Shown here piece by piece: positions 1 through 15,100 of a stretch of 64,000 nt of DNA (its first letter is position 1; the number at the start of each line of letters is the position of its first letter). Position numbers and translations under genes: made by a program. The notes under the pieces were generated by a model. That model was not told the DNA's origin. It saw only the letters and a program-made list of their open reading frames with translations, and did not search any database. The stretch spans positions 4,505,528 through 4,569,527 of the forward strand of contig NC_045140.1 in NCBI RefSeq assembly GCF_008831285.2. The letters are read 5' to 3'. The DNA is from Nymphaea colorata (Eukaryota > Streptophyta > Magnoliopsida > Nymphaeales > Nymphaeaceae).

Positions 1-181
1 CAAGTATTTACCATAAGCAAATCAGAGCATACAAAATTACAGAATAACCAGCAACAGTATTTTGACTAAAAAGCATGCATCTGCGATACTAATTCACTAA
101 ACATCCTCTGGAAAAGCTATACCAACAGACCTAGAATCTGGCATTGGAAGGAATAAAGAAAGGTGTCGTGCAATTACTTAC

Positions 182-3100
182 ACTTGAAATTGTCATCCAA
201 AGGCTTTGCTGATAATCAGGATCCTTACATGCGAGAAAATGTCCAGTCCCACGGGAAATAAAATTGTCCAATGGAACAAGAATATCTGCAGAGAATAACT
301 CTGTAAGCATCTAAATGAAGATGGAACACCATACAAACAGTATAAAGGCAGACTTCACAAAAACTTTAAATAATGTCCAAGTTTTTTTTCAGCAGACCTT
401 TTTTATGTAATTTAAGTTCTTTTTAACAAGAAAATATCGGGAATTTAAAAAAAATATGAAAATATAAAAATAATAGAAAATTTATGTAATTATGAGTTTT
501 CCTAATTTTCTTACAAAAACGTTAATAAACTCCAAATTAGTTTTGAAAACATAGTGACTGATGTTGTTCTCACTTCTCAGCATGATTTTTTTCAGAAGTT
601 ATTTTGCAAGATGCAAATTTTTTCCGAATAAGTATTGAGAAGTGTATTAAGATATGGGTGCTGGTACAGATACGGGCACAGAGTACTTTCAAAAAACTTG
701 GGTAATGGAGACACTGTCATACATAAATATATGCATATATATGTACATATAAAATAAGATTTTAAGCAAATAAACACAAATTCGTTGTTTACATCATAAA
801 ATATACATTACTCAACAAAAGATGCTAAAATATATCAAGAACATATAAAAATACAAAATCTACCCAAAAATTACAAAATTAAGTCTGCCGTATCCAAGAA
901 ATGTCTCGTACCAGCACAGGTGTCGAGTCATGCCGACAGGGGTACTTATACCATTTAGAAATGGCCCTGTTACATAGCTTAATACTTAAACAATACAAGT
1001 ACACACTCAAACATAAAAAACAAGTACAAAGACTCTGAAAACATAAAAAACAAAAAATTACACACTCAAAAATATGAAAAGGAGCTTTTTTTGAAGTACT
1101 TCCAAAACAATATCAGCAATATGCTGAGATAATATTTATATCAAGTTATTTATACTTATAGTTTTGGTGATATTTTGGAAATATTGGAACACTAGGTATA
1201 TTTTACAGTTATCCTTGGCTGGCTTCAGAATGGCAATAATCTCCAGCTATTGTCAACATATTACAGATATTCTTTACCATACCTTAAAGGTCTAATACTG
1301 CCTTCCCACTAAAAACTCTTTTTCCTACACTAAATAACACAGATGTTCTGTTCCAAGGAAAACAACTAAAAGACCAAAGCATGATAATGATTGTATGCAT
1401 ATGAATACGGAAGTGGACTTAACATGCGCAAATGCATGGCTGCCTATGACTTGTAGAAGTAGAAAAGTATATTGTCAAAAGTGTGCCCAAGCGCTTGGCA
1501 AGGCATTGGACAGCAGCCATCCACCTAAGCTGAATCATAGGGTGTGGGGGGGGGGGCTCAAACAAAAAAGGTACATTTTATAAATAATGCCAAGAATCTA
1601 ACAGTTTTTTTTTGCTTGTTAAATCTTCTAGTCTAAGTCACACTACCGGTATGGTAATACACCAATTCTGGTACAGCGGTGTGTTGATGGTGTGCTTGGA
1701 CCAGTTCTGGGTTGGAACTGATCCAAACCACAATTTTTCATTTTTTCTTATATTTTAACCATATTTTTGTCAGTTTATTTATGTTGTATGAGATTATATG
1801 TAGAAATTATGAAAGGAACTATTATAAATTGTCTTACTGATGTGTTGTGTGTGTATATACACACACGTACGTGCATGCACACACACTTGCCCATACCTGC
1901 TTCCCCCTATCCATACCGGAACCTGTACCTATGTGACATAGCTTCTAGTATATTGCCTAAGGTGGACTGTGGAGAAATTTCAAACCCCTCAATTTTTCCC
2001 CTCTTCTTTTTCATGTTTGCCTTTTTCCCTGTATTTTGTCAAATAAATCTGCAAGACCCCAGTGTAGGGTACCTTTTGGAGTCAGGCTATTTTTGGAGTT
2101 AGCCGCATACTCCTGGCTAGAGCTTTCAACAACATACGCAGACAACCATATCATGTATGACAAAAGATTACAGAGAATAAGATGAAAAAAGGAATTGAAG
2201 TCTGCTAGGCCCCAGAATAGGCTATCTTTTGGAGTCAGGCTATTTTTTGGAGTCAGCCGCATAATCCTGCCTAACGCTTTTAACTGCCTTGTCAGACAAC
2301 CATATCATGTATGACAAAAGATTTCAGAACATTAGATGAAAAAAGGAACAAAACGAAAAAAGGAACAAAACACATACATGGCCTTTTCAAAGTCATAAAA
2401 ACACCAGGATCCACTATTAGAACAACTTCAATACCCAACAATCACAATTTTTCTCCATCTATCCGAATGAAAGAAATATCAAATATGACTAAATACAACT
2501 TAAAGAAGGAAACCATTAAGTGCAATTCATTCAATTCCCAGGCAAATTGAAACCCCTATAGCCTTATTTCGTGTTGCACAGAAAAATCAACCCAAAACAT
2601 CCATGCATGAGCATCCTGAAAATATAAAGAAATGAAACAACTGAGTGACATACTCTCAAAGAAATCGATAGCCCAATCATGCAAAGCTTCCATCATCAAA
2701 GGCCAAAGGCTCCACATTTCTAATGAAATTGTTGGCGAGAAGAATGTCATATATGACACGATCTCCAAAACTTCCTCAAAGACATCTGAAAGGAGACATA
2801 AAAACCAATAGTGCTTAAAACAAGTATCTCCCAATGTGAAGAGACAATACGGACCTCAAAGACATCTGCAAGGAGAAATAAAAACCAATAATGCTTAAAA
2901 CAAGTATCTCCCAATGTGAAGAGACAATTCTCAGTAGCACGTAAACACAAATGCACCATGCAGACCACGAGAATGAATGCTCAATTGCCACAAATTCAAG
3001 AAAATGTAGAAATTGTCGAACATGACAGGACAGAATCAAGTATTTCAAGAATTATCAGCACCCCATCATATATAGGTACCTTGCCCATCTGTTGTCAGCA

Positions 3101-6100
3101 TCCTCTTCATTATAGGCAATAGAATAGGTTCAACCTGAGGAAAAAGGTCAGGCAACCTGCTCACAGATTCTAGTATTGTGCTTATGGCACGCAAACAGCC
3201 AACAGCAGCAAGTGCACCTGACTCATCTGCATCTTCATCTGCCTCAGCAGATTGCATGCATTTCCAGAATGCAGCAGCCTAAAACCAACAGGGAAACAAG
3301 TCACAAAAATGAACAAAAAGAATCCAATATGGGACCACAAAATGTAAGCTACCAGATTCTGGCATAAGCCAAGAGCGTATGGAGCCATCTCTTCTCCAAA
3401 CTTGTCCACAATAGTCTCTAAAGTGAAAACAAGGTCTTCATTCTCAACCTCATTCATAAGCTTAAAGAATTCTGTGACAAATGATACGAATACAAACATT
3501 AGACATATAACTGATTCTAAATAGCTACAGCAGGGAAATCCAGCAAATTAGCCATATCTACATACCATCAAGCAATTGGGGAAGAATTTGCCGTATCTCA
3601 TTTAGATCTGCCAAAGACAGAAAGTTCCCAATTACATTGTGGGTCAATTGCGGAAAGGATAAAATGAAACATAGGAAATTTTCTCAGGGAAACAATAGCC
3701 TACCTTTACAAGCTTCTACAAAAGAACGCAGAGCAAACACTGAATCCACACGTACTGGGAGTTCTGGATCACGCAACCCAGAGACCACGCTATGCAAAGC
3801 ATTTCGAAAATTGTTTTCATCAGAGAAGTTGATATTAGCATATTGGCCAGCAACCCATGCAGCCTACAACAACATTGAAGAATTGTATTAGTAAGTATGA
3901 TTCTACAAGAAAGCATACTACAATATCTCAGGCAACTCAAAAAAACAAAAAAAACAAAAAAACAGAAAACTGGAACATGAAACTTGATGAAAGCACTGGC
4001 CTAGCATAAATAATCTAAAAGGTATGGGACTATCTTATTATTCACTTAAAAGCCTGGCCTGCCCATCCACATGCGCGCACACACACACAAGACTACCACT
4101 TCTTTCTCTTTACAATTATCTCTTCTGACTGCAATTCTCATTTTCCCCTCCAACATAAAATCAAAAATACTTTCAAGTACCAGGACAGCAAAATATATCC
4201 CAGAGGAGAAACTGAAAGGAGAATTCTTAATTCATACTTTTTCTTGCAGGTACCAGGAACATCCCAATTGTATTGGATGAAGGAATATTTTTTGCTTTAG
4301 ATTTGTAAAGAATCATAAAAGAAACTCCTTGCAATATCAAAACCTACTGAAGTTTCTGTTAGGGACATATCCTTCCATTAGGTCCCCCAATTTATTCATG
4401 AACACAACGGAAAGCAAGTTCCTGTTCCTTTTTCTGCACCCAGTCTCCCACTGAAACTGCATATTATTCTATACAATAGGTAACCAAGCTGCCCATAATG
4501 TTGATTGTAGAAACAAAGATCTCGTCATATTTTGAAAGAGTAGATACACTGACATACACAATTTAACATCTAAGTGTAATCATTTGCCTAACATACTGCA
4601 CATGTTTCCCTTTTCCCTCCATGCTAACAAAATAAATACAGGAAGATATTTACGCCATCTGGACCAATGTGGGTAGAATCATAGTCACAAATATCATTGA
4701 CAGTTTTAAACAACAAAGTTTTTCTTGGGTATTTGGCTAAGCTGAATATCTCAGAAAAAAACTTGGGAAAAAATCGGCAATTTTTAGAATAGAAAATCCT
4801 AAAAAGTAGGAAAAAGTAAAATAAATTAAAAACAAACAAGAAAATACAAATTAACTTGATAAATGATAAAAAAACGATATTTTAGTAATGAAAGAAATGT
4901 AGATAAATAATTTAACTTAAGTTTTACACCTTAAAGCAAAATAATATAAAAATAATAAGGAAAAAACACGATAAAAACACAAAAAATAATGAGAAAAATA
5001 CAATAAAACACAAAAAAAAACACTTTATTTTTTTTAAAAAAAGGAAAATGACAGGTTTTTTTTTTTTGTTTTCATTGGTTTTAAACTTTTAACATTGTTA
5101 TGGGGTCTTTTTCGAAAAAGACAGGTTTTCTGTGACTATGGTCAGAATCAAATACTGTTTGCAACTAAATTACCTTGACCATCCTTTAATATAAACAAGC
5201 CCATTAAATGAGTTGATATATTATTGTTCTTCACAAGACAAATTTATCCTCCAAAGCATCTACACTTTTTCATGGAAGCCTCCATCTAGAAAGAATCTAC
5301 TTTCTCGTGTGAGAGCTTTTCTTTCTTCCATTCCTCCACTCTGGAACCAGCAAGCGAGCATCTCACTTAGTATTTGATGCTGGGGACTGTGATTCAATAG
5401 CTTCAACATTGTCTTGCGCCAGTATGGAACTTGAAGATGATGGACATCACCAAATTAGCTGAAACTCGGGTATGATTTACTCAATCCACCTCTTCTACTT
5501 AAATTTGTGGAGAGCAACTTTGTTTCATGAGTTAGAGCTTTTCTATGGATAAACATTTACTGTTCTTTGATACAATGAGTATATCACAAGATAATGGTCC
5601 CATTAAACACTGAATGCCAAGATTGAAGATGTAAAGGATGATAAAAAGACAAGAAGAACAACCTTGGCTCTAAGATGACCAACTGGACTTCTAAACTCTG
5701 GAAACACATGTTGAACAAGCATGCGCTCCAAATCAGACCTGTAAGGCTCAGTTTGCTTCAACTTATCACACAATGCTCCAACAGCAAGAAGAGCACCATC
5801 TTTCTGACGGTAAGGTTTATAACCTTCTGCGGCCTCATTGTACCTGATTGAAGTAAAATTTGTCAAAAGTGAAATGTGTCAAACATCAAGTGCACAATAA
5901 CAGGAGAAGCAAGGAACTTTGTCACAAATATGAAGGGAAATGATCCAACCTCTGGAAGACCTGCACAATAAAAAGAAGAAATTTTTCAAGATTATCCTTC
6001 CCACGCTTCCTGACCAACTCACTCACAAAGTCCATAGCAGCAGTACGAGGACTATATAGGTCTTCAATTATATCTGCATTATATTGTCGGATATACATCA

Positions 6101-9100
6101 ACAACTCAATGTAAGGACACATTTACTAATCCTGGTATCATTTGTATAGAAACTTACCATAGCCCTTTCGAATATATTCATGGGGATCCTCATGCCATAA
6201 CTTGTCATCAGTGTCATTGAAGCACATGAGTGGAAATATTATCTCAAAAAGAAGAACATCAAGTTGTGGTTGGAGCAACTGGTACATGCTATTCTTTGAG
6301 ATACTACAAGATAAAAAAAATGTTCAGATAAGACAAAGACGTAGGACGTTCTCATCATCAAACTTCAAATAACCTAGGCATTCAAGATTTCAAACCTAGA
6401 CGCCAATGTAATAAAGCATCACAAAATCCACTTTAGTATTAAATCATTTTAAGATTAGGAAGAAAAATCATTTCCAAATAATAAAACCACAATACCCAAT
6501 GTTATTTGTATCGTAAGCATATCGCCCGTATCGTACGATATGGGTGTCGTATCGTACGATACAGGCGATACACCCTCATCTCGTACGACACGGGGAAAAC
6601 GAAAAAAGGGGCCTGATGGCCCCTTTTTGATTTATGTTTTAAAGTTTAAACACTTCTCTCTCTGCTTATTTCTAAGGACTCCAAGAGACGTGGGAGGGAG
6701 AGATTTTGCTCATTTTCACCAAAAATCACTAAGGATTCATCGAGTTGGGAGAGACTACTAGCCGGTGAAGAAGCTTTCTCGTAGTGGAAATGGTTGGAAG
6801 CTTGGAGAAAGAGGGTTTTTTGGTTTCTAACACTAAGAAGGTAAAAAATTACTCATTTTCACTGTTCAATCATACATTTCTCTTATTTCCTACAATTAAT
6901 CATAGGTTTTTACTTGTTTTGTGAAGATATAATGTCGGACCCTACATGGCAATGGTGTACAAGGGTGAATCCCAAAGATAGGTTAAAGGTTACATGTAAT
7001 TTTTGTAAGCAAATCATATCAGGAGGGATCTCTCACTTTAAACACCATATAGCTGGCACACACAACGATGTGGCTCAACGCACTGGCTCCCAAGAGAACC
7101 CATTGCCACCCTATGTCAAGCACCAATGTTTGGAGTTCATTAATGTCATGAAAGCAAATAGGATTGAAAAAGAAAGGCATGAGACAGATGTACGATATGA
7201 AAACCCATACGAAGAACAAGGAAGCAAAGGTGAAGATGTTGAGCTCGAAGAAGAATATGATGGTGTAAGTTTGGGAACAGATAAAGGGAAAGGCATCATG
7301 CATAGAGGTGGTTCTTCAGCTGCAACCAAAAAGAGAAGAGGTGCAAGTACAATTTCACGAGGACGTGGAGGAGTCATGGCCGTACTATTGGAACTGGTGG
7401 TGGTAGAGTGCCTACTATGAGGTCGAGTATTAGATCCGGTTCGTTCAAGAATTTTTTCCCCATTTATATTGTTGCAAGTGCTCAGCTTGAGATTCGTACA
7501 ACCATATGTTCAAAGGAGATTATTGCCACAGAAGATGATACCATAGGGAGGTGGTTCTATGACACATCCATTTCCTTCAATGAAGCAAACTCTGTTCAAT
7601 TTCAGCCTATAACAGATGTGATTGCTTCTGCAGGCCGAAGAAATAAAATGCGCTCTTATCATAAATTGCGAGGTAAAATTCTAAATAATGCAGTTAAAGA
7701 TGTCAAGGCATATTGTGATGAACTGAAATTGAGCTGGAAAGACAAAGGGTGCAGTGTAATGGCAGACGGGTGGACGGACATCAAGAACAGAACATTGATA
7801 TAACTTCCTTGTATATTTCCCCTTATGTACAATGTTCTTAAAATTTATTGATTTGTTTGATACTCCTAAGACTGTTGATGTTTTATGTTTTATGTGAGAT
7901 TTTTTATAAAGTTATACAAGAAGTTGGGCCTGAGAATGCCATGCAATTTATCACAGATAATGTAGCGAATTATAAAGCTGCAAATGAAATGTTAGCAGCA
8001 CGATATAGGACATTTTATTGGAGCCCATGTGCTACTCACTGTTTAAATCTAACGATTCAGGATCTTGGTGAAAGAGATAATATGAAGTGGACATTTCAAG
8101 ATGCCAAGAAATCAAGTTTATTTGTAATCATGCTTATGTCTTGAACTTGAGAAAATTGACAAATGGGGCTGAATTTATTCAACCTGCACAAACACGGTTT
8201 GCCACAAATGTTTTGATTGTGCAGGGTATAGTCAAACAAAGAAATCCTTTCAAGCAGATGTTTTGAAGTGATGATTGGCTGCATGCCTATAAAAGAAAGG
8301 CCACGACAGTCGTGGATACTATATTCAACAATGAATTTTGAGAATCATGTGTGAACTGATGTAAGGTTTGTGTACCTCTAGAGAAAGTCCTCATATTGGT
8401 TGAAAGTGAAGATAGATCTTCTATTGGATACTTATAAGAGGCTATGGACATAGCCAAAGAGGTCATTAAAGATAATCTGAAGGGAAAAAAGAAGTTGTAC
8501 ATGCCTATATGAAAGATTATAGATGAAAGGTGGTCTGGACAACTTCATCGGCCACTTCATGTCCGACCTAAATCCTACTATTAGATATCTTCCCACTTTT
8601 AAGAAGGAAAGAGAGGTCGAGTATGGCAAGTTGGATTGTATTGAGATATTGATAAATGATTATAGAGAACAAGAAGTTGTCCAAGTGTAGATCAAATATG
8701 ATACTTGTTATGGTAACATGGGGAGAGACACAACAATTCGATGCAGGACATCCTTGTGTCCAGGTATTAGAAAAAGGGGCTTTATCTTATCTACTTTTTA
8801 TTGTTATTTTATTTGTTGTTTCCACCTTCTCATATATTTACTATTTTGTATTTACTTTCCATCTATTATTAGATTTGTGGTGGAGCAGGTTTGGGCTTAA
8901 CTGCCCAGGAGTTAAAACAGCTTGCAATTAGAATCTCAGCCAAACATGTAGTGCAACTGGATGTAAAGAAATTGGAGTGTATTTTAAGTTCATATATACA
9001 TAAATACACATACACATATATGTGCACGTAACTATCATATTACATAAAATATTATATCATATACAAAATACTTTAATTAACATATTATACTTTACATGAG

Positions 9101-12100
9101 AATATATTTACTTATCATAGAATATATAAATACATAAATATTTGTATTTATCATATGTTAGATAAAGAAAATCATGTGAATGAATTATTGAAGGATTAAT
9201 CTTGTATGCATCAAAGGCAAAGCTTCATATGCATTACAGAAAAAACACAACTGCTGTTTCATGAAAAAGGAAACCAAAGGCAATTAATGAAAAACGAACT
9301 GATAATTCCTGGTGCCGCATGTGTCATGTTTCTCAAATTATGAAGATGAAATTTGATGTAAAATTTGCTTTAACTCTTTTCCTTATGCTGTAACTTTTAT
9401 CTTTTATTGTTACTCTTGGTTTGTGTATACTTTGTATATTCTATAATGGAAAAATATGAAATTGTATTCTTTCCCTTGACTGTCAAAATTTCACACAAAT
9501 TGAACTAACCAGGTCAATAACAAAAGCCACATTATTTGGCTGCTTCTTGACAGACTCGGCAAAGTCAAACTATTGACTTGAATAAATTGGGTTCCCAACA
9601 TATTGTCCCTAATTCCTGACTTGGATAGTAGCTGATCCAAGAAAAATTAAAGAAATCGATAGATAAGTTACTGAAATTGCAATGTTGCAAGAAGAATGAG
9701 ACCCAAGCTCTAAATTGCAAATGATTGACTGCACTGAACGCTACATTCCAGAGATGCAGTGTTCCCAGTTCCCACAAACAGTGGTGAAAGATGGTGATGC
9801 AAACAAGGGATGCCATGTATTTATGCTTGTGCCTCAGGAACATGTAAAACACATTTTACAAGTTTCACCAAATCGGCAGGAAGCATAGAACAGAACATCC
9901 ATTATGTGATTAGTCTTTAATTTTTGTGCAATCAAATATCCTCTTCCTTATATTACAACCAACTAATTAGAACTTTTTTTTCCAAAATATAAATGGCACT
10001 TATGAATTGTATATTGGCTCTACATGAGCTCATAAGAGATGGCCCAAGAAGAAAACTCCCTCCCAGTGCATAACTCTTTAAGTTGAATAAGCTGCTCAGG
10101 GCTGCAATGGATCATACTTGTGTGTGAACCTTGCTAGTAACTAACGAAAACTTTAACCAGGCAGAGCCCAGCAAATTAGTTGAACCACCTAGAAGTGGTG
10201 ACTTCCCTTATTCTGCTAGCTAAATATAATACAACTGCTTAATCATTGTTCAAAGGTAAGTCTAATGCCCTGCAATTACATGGTGTATGTTTTTTCGAAA
10301 AGATAAATCAGAAATACCAAAGCATAAATTACGTATAATTTGCAATTTTCCTTATGATGAAAGAAAATAAATGCTTAAGCCCACTAAGTGAAGCAACCAA
10401 CAAATTATAGATCTTCTGGTATGGTCCATGGGAATTAAGCATAAGCATCTGAATAAAGTCCACTATAGAATAAAACTACTCCAACATGATAAAAAGGTGC
10501 AAATGAGTTTGACCAATCCAACATATAGCATACTGGCCTAGACAGGATAACCCATGAGCAAATGAATTACAAGATCTACCTGCTACTAAGATACTGGAGA
10601 ATCAGATTAATAACTCTTTCAGGCAAATATCCACCCTGCCGTATTACATTCAATAATTTTAAGTGGCATTCCAAGATCTTCCCAGCATAATGTTTTTGAA
10701 ACATCTGAGCAAAGGCCTTGTTTTCTGGTTTTAAAAGCTTCAAATCACCAAACCTGCATGGAAAAAATAATCATTATACTGATGAAGGAACAATGCTTTC
10801 CTGGAACTCATGAGTAAAATAAGACTAAATGTACCTTGTGTACAAACGATTCATTATATGGACTGCCCATTTCTTAACTTTCCACCAGCCCCATGACTTT
10901 CTTTGCTCCGGATCAGTTGGCTGACCCTCCAGAGGGACAGGCCTTTCAAGAATGTTCAAGAATAGTAGCATCCATGCATTGAATATATTAGGATCGAACA
11001 ATTGCTTAGGAATCTCCAACTGGAAAAATTAGAATAATGAGTACAGAGAAATTAATCAAGAATAATTTATTAACGAAAAGATCTAGATACCACATGAGCC
11101 AACAGCATGATAGACATACATAGATTGAAGACCAAAATATTTTGCAGATAAGTTTTAGCAGGTCAGCTACTTCCAGAGGCGGGTTTACAAACTGAACTAG
11201 TCTCGTGAATATGCTCAGTAAAGCAGGAAATGTCTCCTCAATAATAAGATGTACTGGTATCCTCTCTTCATCTGTTTTAAACCTACAGAAGATGCCAGCA
11301 GTAAGCAAGCACTGCACTTTTAAAATAAACAAGTCAGAAATATGTGAAATAGCAAAATTTTTTCAAACTATGGGAAATTAACCATGCAAAACTACAACAT
11401 GAAAATTATTTGTATGATGTCGATACACAGATCAGACCATGATGGAGTAACAAAAAGAAAAGATTTCCGAGAATAGCTTATATAGACATTATTCAACAAA
11501 AGAGATAGAATGAAAACAAGAAAGTGCTTACTCATATTTCCTTGAAAGAATTCTAAGCACATATAAGGGCCCATAAACTTGTTGAGCTTGCAAATTGTGT
11601 TTCACCCATGGAAGTAGGGTAGGCCACTGTTCAGGATAATCAGCATGAACAATAGTTTTCATGCACTCCCCGAGCTGGACTCTGTAAAATTACATAAACA
11701 CATGAAGAGATCTTATCTTCAACTTTCAGCTATAGTCACTATTGAATGTAGTAATGACTACATGTTTATATCTACTATATAATCTTAACCGTAGTAAAGG
11801 CTCAAAATTCAATAGGAATTCAGAAGGGCAATGGCATCATAAAATGGCAAAAAAAAGAACATAATAAATTACAATATGTAAACATAAATTCTTGTTAGTA
11901 GTTAAATAAGAACAGTAAATGAAAAATTTATCATCAGAATTTTCCTTTTTATCTGTTAATTCCAAAGCCATCATAAGATTGTGCAAGATAGTATCAATTT
12001 TCTGACGGTTCATCTACTTTTTAATCAGCAAATGTGAAACCAGACAAGCTAACAATCACTAAACAGGGCGGAATAAACACTGAATGAAGAGCTATCTTCT

Positions 12101-15100
12101 AGAAATATATGCTACTGTTTACGGTCAGAAGTTAAATTGAGTGGCTAGCTAGTGAGATGGCTGAAGAACAATAACGCTCAGAGATGCACTCAATTATTTA
12201 CAATCCTAAAATGGGAATTAAGAGCACTTTTGAGTATTTGATAATTTTGAGTTCCTGCCACCAAATTTATCCCCAGTTATAGAGAAGTATGGTTCTTGAA
12301 ATTGAAACTGTGAGTGAACTGAATGCTTTTTAACTACATCCTGTGGACGATGCTGCTAACAAATGCATTCTCATCTCCATATCAACTCCATCTCCAAGAC
12401 AGCCTAAGCTTCTTGCAGCATCCCAGTTGCTCGGTCTTGCATTCATATTACTTCATATTCAGTAGCAAGTTATAACCTATGTCGCATGGACTCACCAAAA
12501 CAGCAGCCGCAGTCAAGTCGGCACAACTTGACTGTGCATGTGGCTCCGACACGGCACCAGGTGCAGACAACACGAATCTGGTGTAGTCAAACCGCATCAA
12601 GATCATTTTTGTCCTCTTTTCAATCCTTTTTTTCTGGAAACGATGCTTTCGTTTTTCAGTTTTTTTCTGTATTATTGCATCTGTTAGACTTTTTTTAGTA
12701 TTTCTGCATACTTTTGCAGTTCAATACTGGATATCATATGGTGCATATAAGTTCTAACTTTATATAGTGAATATGCCATATGGTCATATATGTTGTTGCT
12801 GTTTATAAGTGTTCTAAATCTGTGAACAAGATTTCTTATTTGAATAATGTGCATAAGTTTCGCTAATCTTATATATATATATATATATATAAGTTCTATA
12901 TATGTATTACCAGTTTTATTAATCAGTCATATGTAATATATGGAGTATATTTATACAATATACAGTTATAAATTTATAATACTAGGTATACAACAGCTAC
13001 TTGTTTAACGCCTACTTATGTTATGAATAAGATTGTAAAATCCGAAACTTTGTATCATACATATATGCACACCCTCACTGCACCCACACCCATGTTTTTT
13101 TTGAAATTTGCCGCATGCTGCTCCACACTCGCACCCCGCACCTATGTGACATAGGTTATAACTTAACTTCATCCAAAGAACACTACTGGACACACACTGC
13201 AAGCCCTATAGATCTAATCATATAAACTTGTATCTGCTTTCATCGCAATATTGCAAACTGCAACCATGAGGAACAGCATTGGCCAATTAGTATACAAAGC
13301 ATAGGCATTCAAAAGAAAAAAAAATATTCTCCAATAGAAGCTGCTAGGAACTCCTTTTCTTCATTGTGATAGAAGGGAAAATTAATTGTCAAAGATCCAC
13401 AAATCAAAACATAAGACAATGTGTCTTTCATGATATCATCAGTTGTTTCCTAGAATGCCGCTCTTCATCCAATATTCAAATTTGGACATCTTTTGACAGC
13501 CTCTAAACATTATGCCAAAGAGCAAAAAACCCAAGGTAGCTCTACAATAATTTGCATGTTAGGAAAGCATCACTGCCATAAAATGCAAAAGTGATGAGCT
13601 ATCTAGTCAAAAGTGTGTTGATGCAGCCACTTAGGCGTACCTAGCCCCTAGAGAGGCAACCTTTTCAAGTAGGCTGTAGCACCTAGGTGCCAAGTTAGAG
13701 GTCATAAAAAGGCTTTTTTCTCCTTTTTTTTCCTTCTTCTTCTACCTTTTTCTTTCTTCCTTTCACAGTTTTTGACCTTCCAAGGCACCACTTAATCCTC
13801 TTTGAATATCCCACAGCTAGGTGCATCTAGTAAACTCAATAGCTCGCAAGGACTGAACCTCAGATTGTCAAAGCCAAAAAAAAAAAAACCAAAAAAAAAA
13901 GGTAAATGGAACAAAGAATATGAAAATTATTTTTTAGGAGAAACAATTTAAATAGTTAAAGACATCTCAAAATGCATCAAGTTATTCAAGCTCAGAATGC
14001 AGAAATAGCGCTATCAGACTACAGCCACCACAATACTACTTCTCTCCATGAAGCCATTAGTATATAATGTCTCCAAACATGCAAATTCGACATAAGCTCC
14101 ACAGACAGTGAGATAGTCTGAATCTGAATCATAAAAGTTCATATGCAAATCAAATTGAAGGGTGGTATGAAACTTAAATATGTTACGTCTTTTTTACATT
14201 GATGGAAAAGGAAAATAAATTCAATTTATGATTCAGCTCAACAGTCGGAAAGTTTAACATGTTCAAATAAGTACAATTCAAAGTTAGGTTGCCACCTAAG
14301 CAAAGGAGGAACTTGCGCAACAAAAGCCGGTAGGTTTTGTCTGACCATGGTTTTATCAGCTACTGATATCTTCTGCTGATTACCTGAAAAACAAGAAGGA
14401 ACAATGAATATTGGGGAAGACTTCAAAACTAGGAAAGAATGAATATGGAACAAATAACAAACCAGGCTCTTGAGGCAACCAGTTCTTAGCAATAAAGTTC
14501 TTGAAATGAATGCTGGCAACTTGACGGACAGCTAGATCACAATTAACATCAACAATGATCTGTAACAACCGGACTAGATGTTGTGGAGTATACTGGAACT
14601 GCACCACACAATACCAGAGAAAAGTTAAGACATTTTTTCCAGAGTAAATCCAATCTCTGTCATCACAGGTTTGCATATGTTTGCTAGCCAGGACATTCGT
14701 GTAACATATAGTACATGCAAATTGTATCGAGCATAGATTGCTATGATCAACTTCTTAGTTCAGAAAATGCATTAAAACATATGATCGTTTTCTTTGGGTT
14801 TAACTCAACAGAGGAAACATACAATCAACAAGTCAGACAACAGCAAACGAAAGTTAGAGATGGAGACTAGCATCTAAGCCCTTGGAAGCACCACGTCTCC
14901 AGGCTGAACCATAGAATAAAACCCAACTACTAATACCAACGAAGAGCTCATCCTGAAACGATTATTCAAATACTGGACTAATGAAGTGATATAATTCGTG
15001 CTCTGAACATTCAGCACTACTCAAAATATATATGCGCATCAAATGGTAGACTGCTAAATCAATCATGGAAGAGAAGACAACAATTGATTTTTCAAGTACT

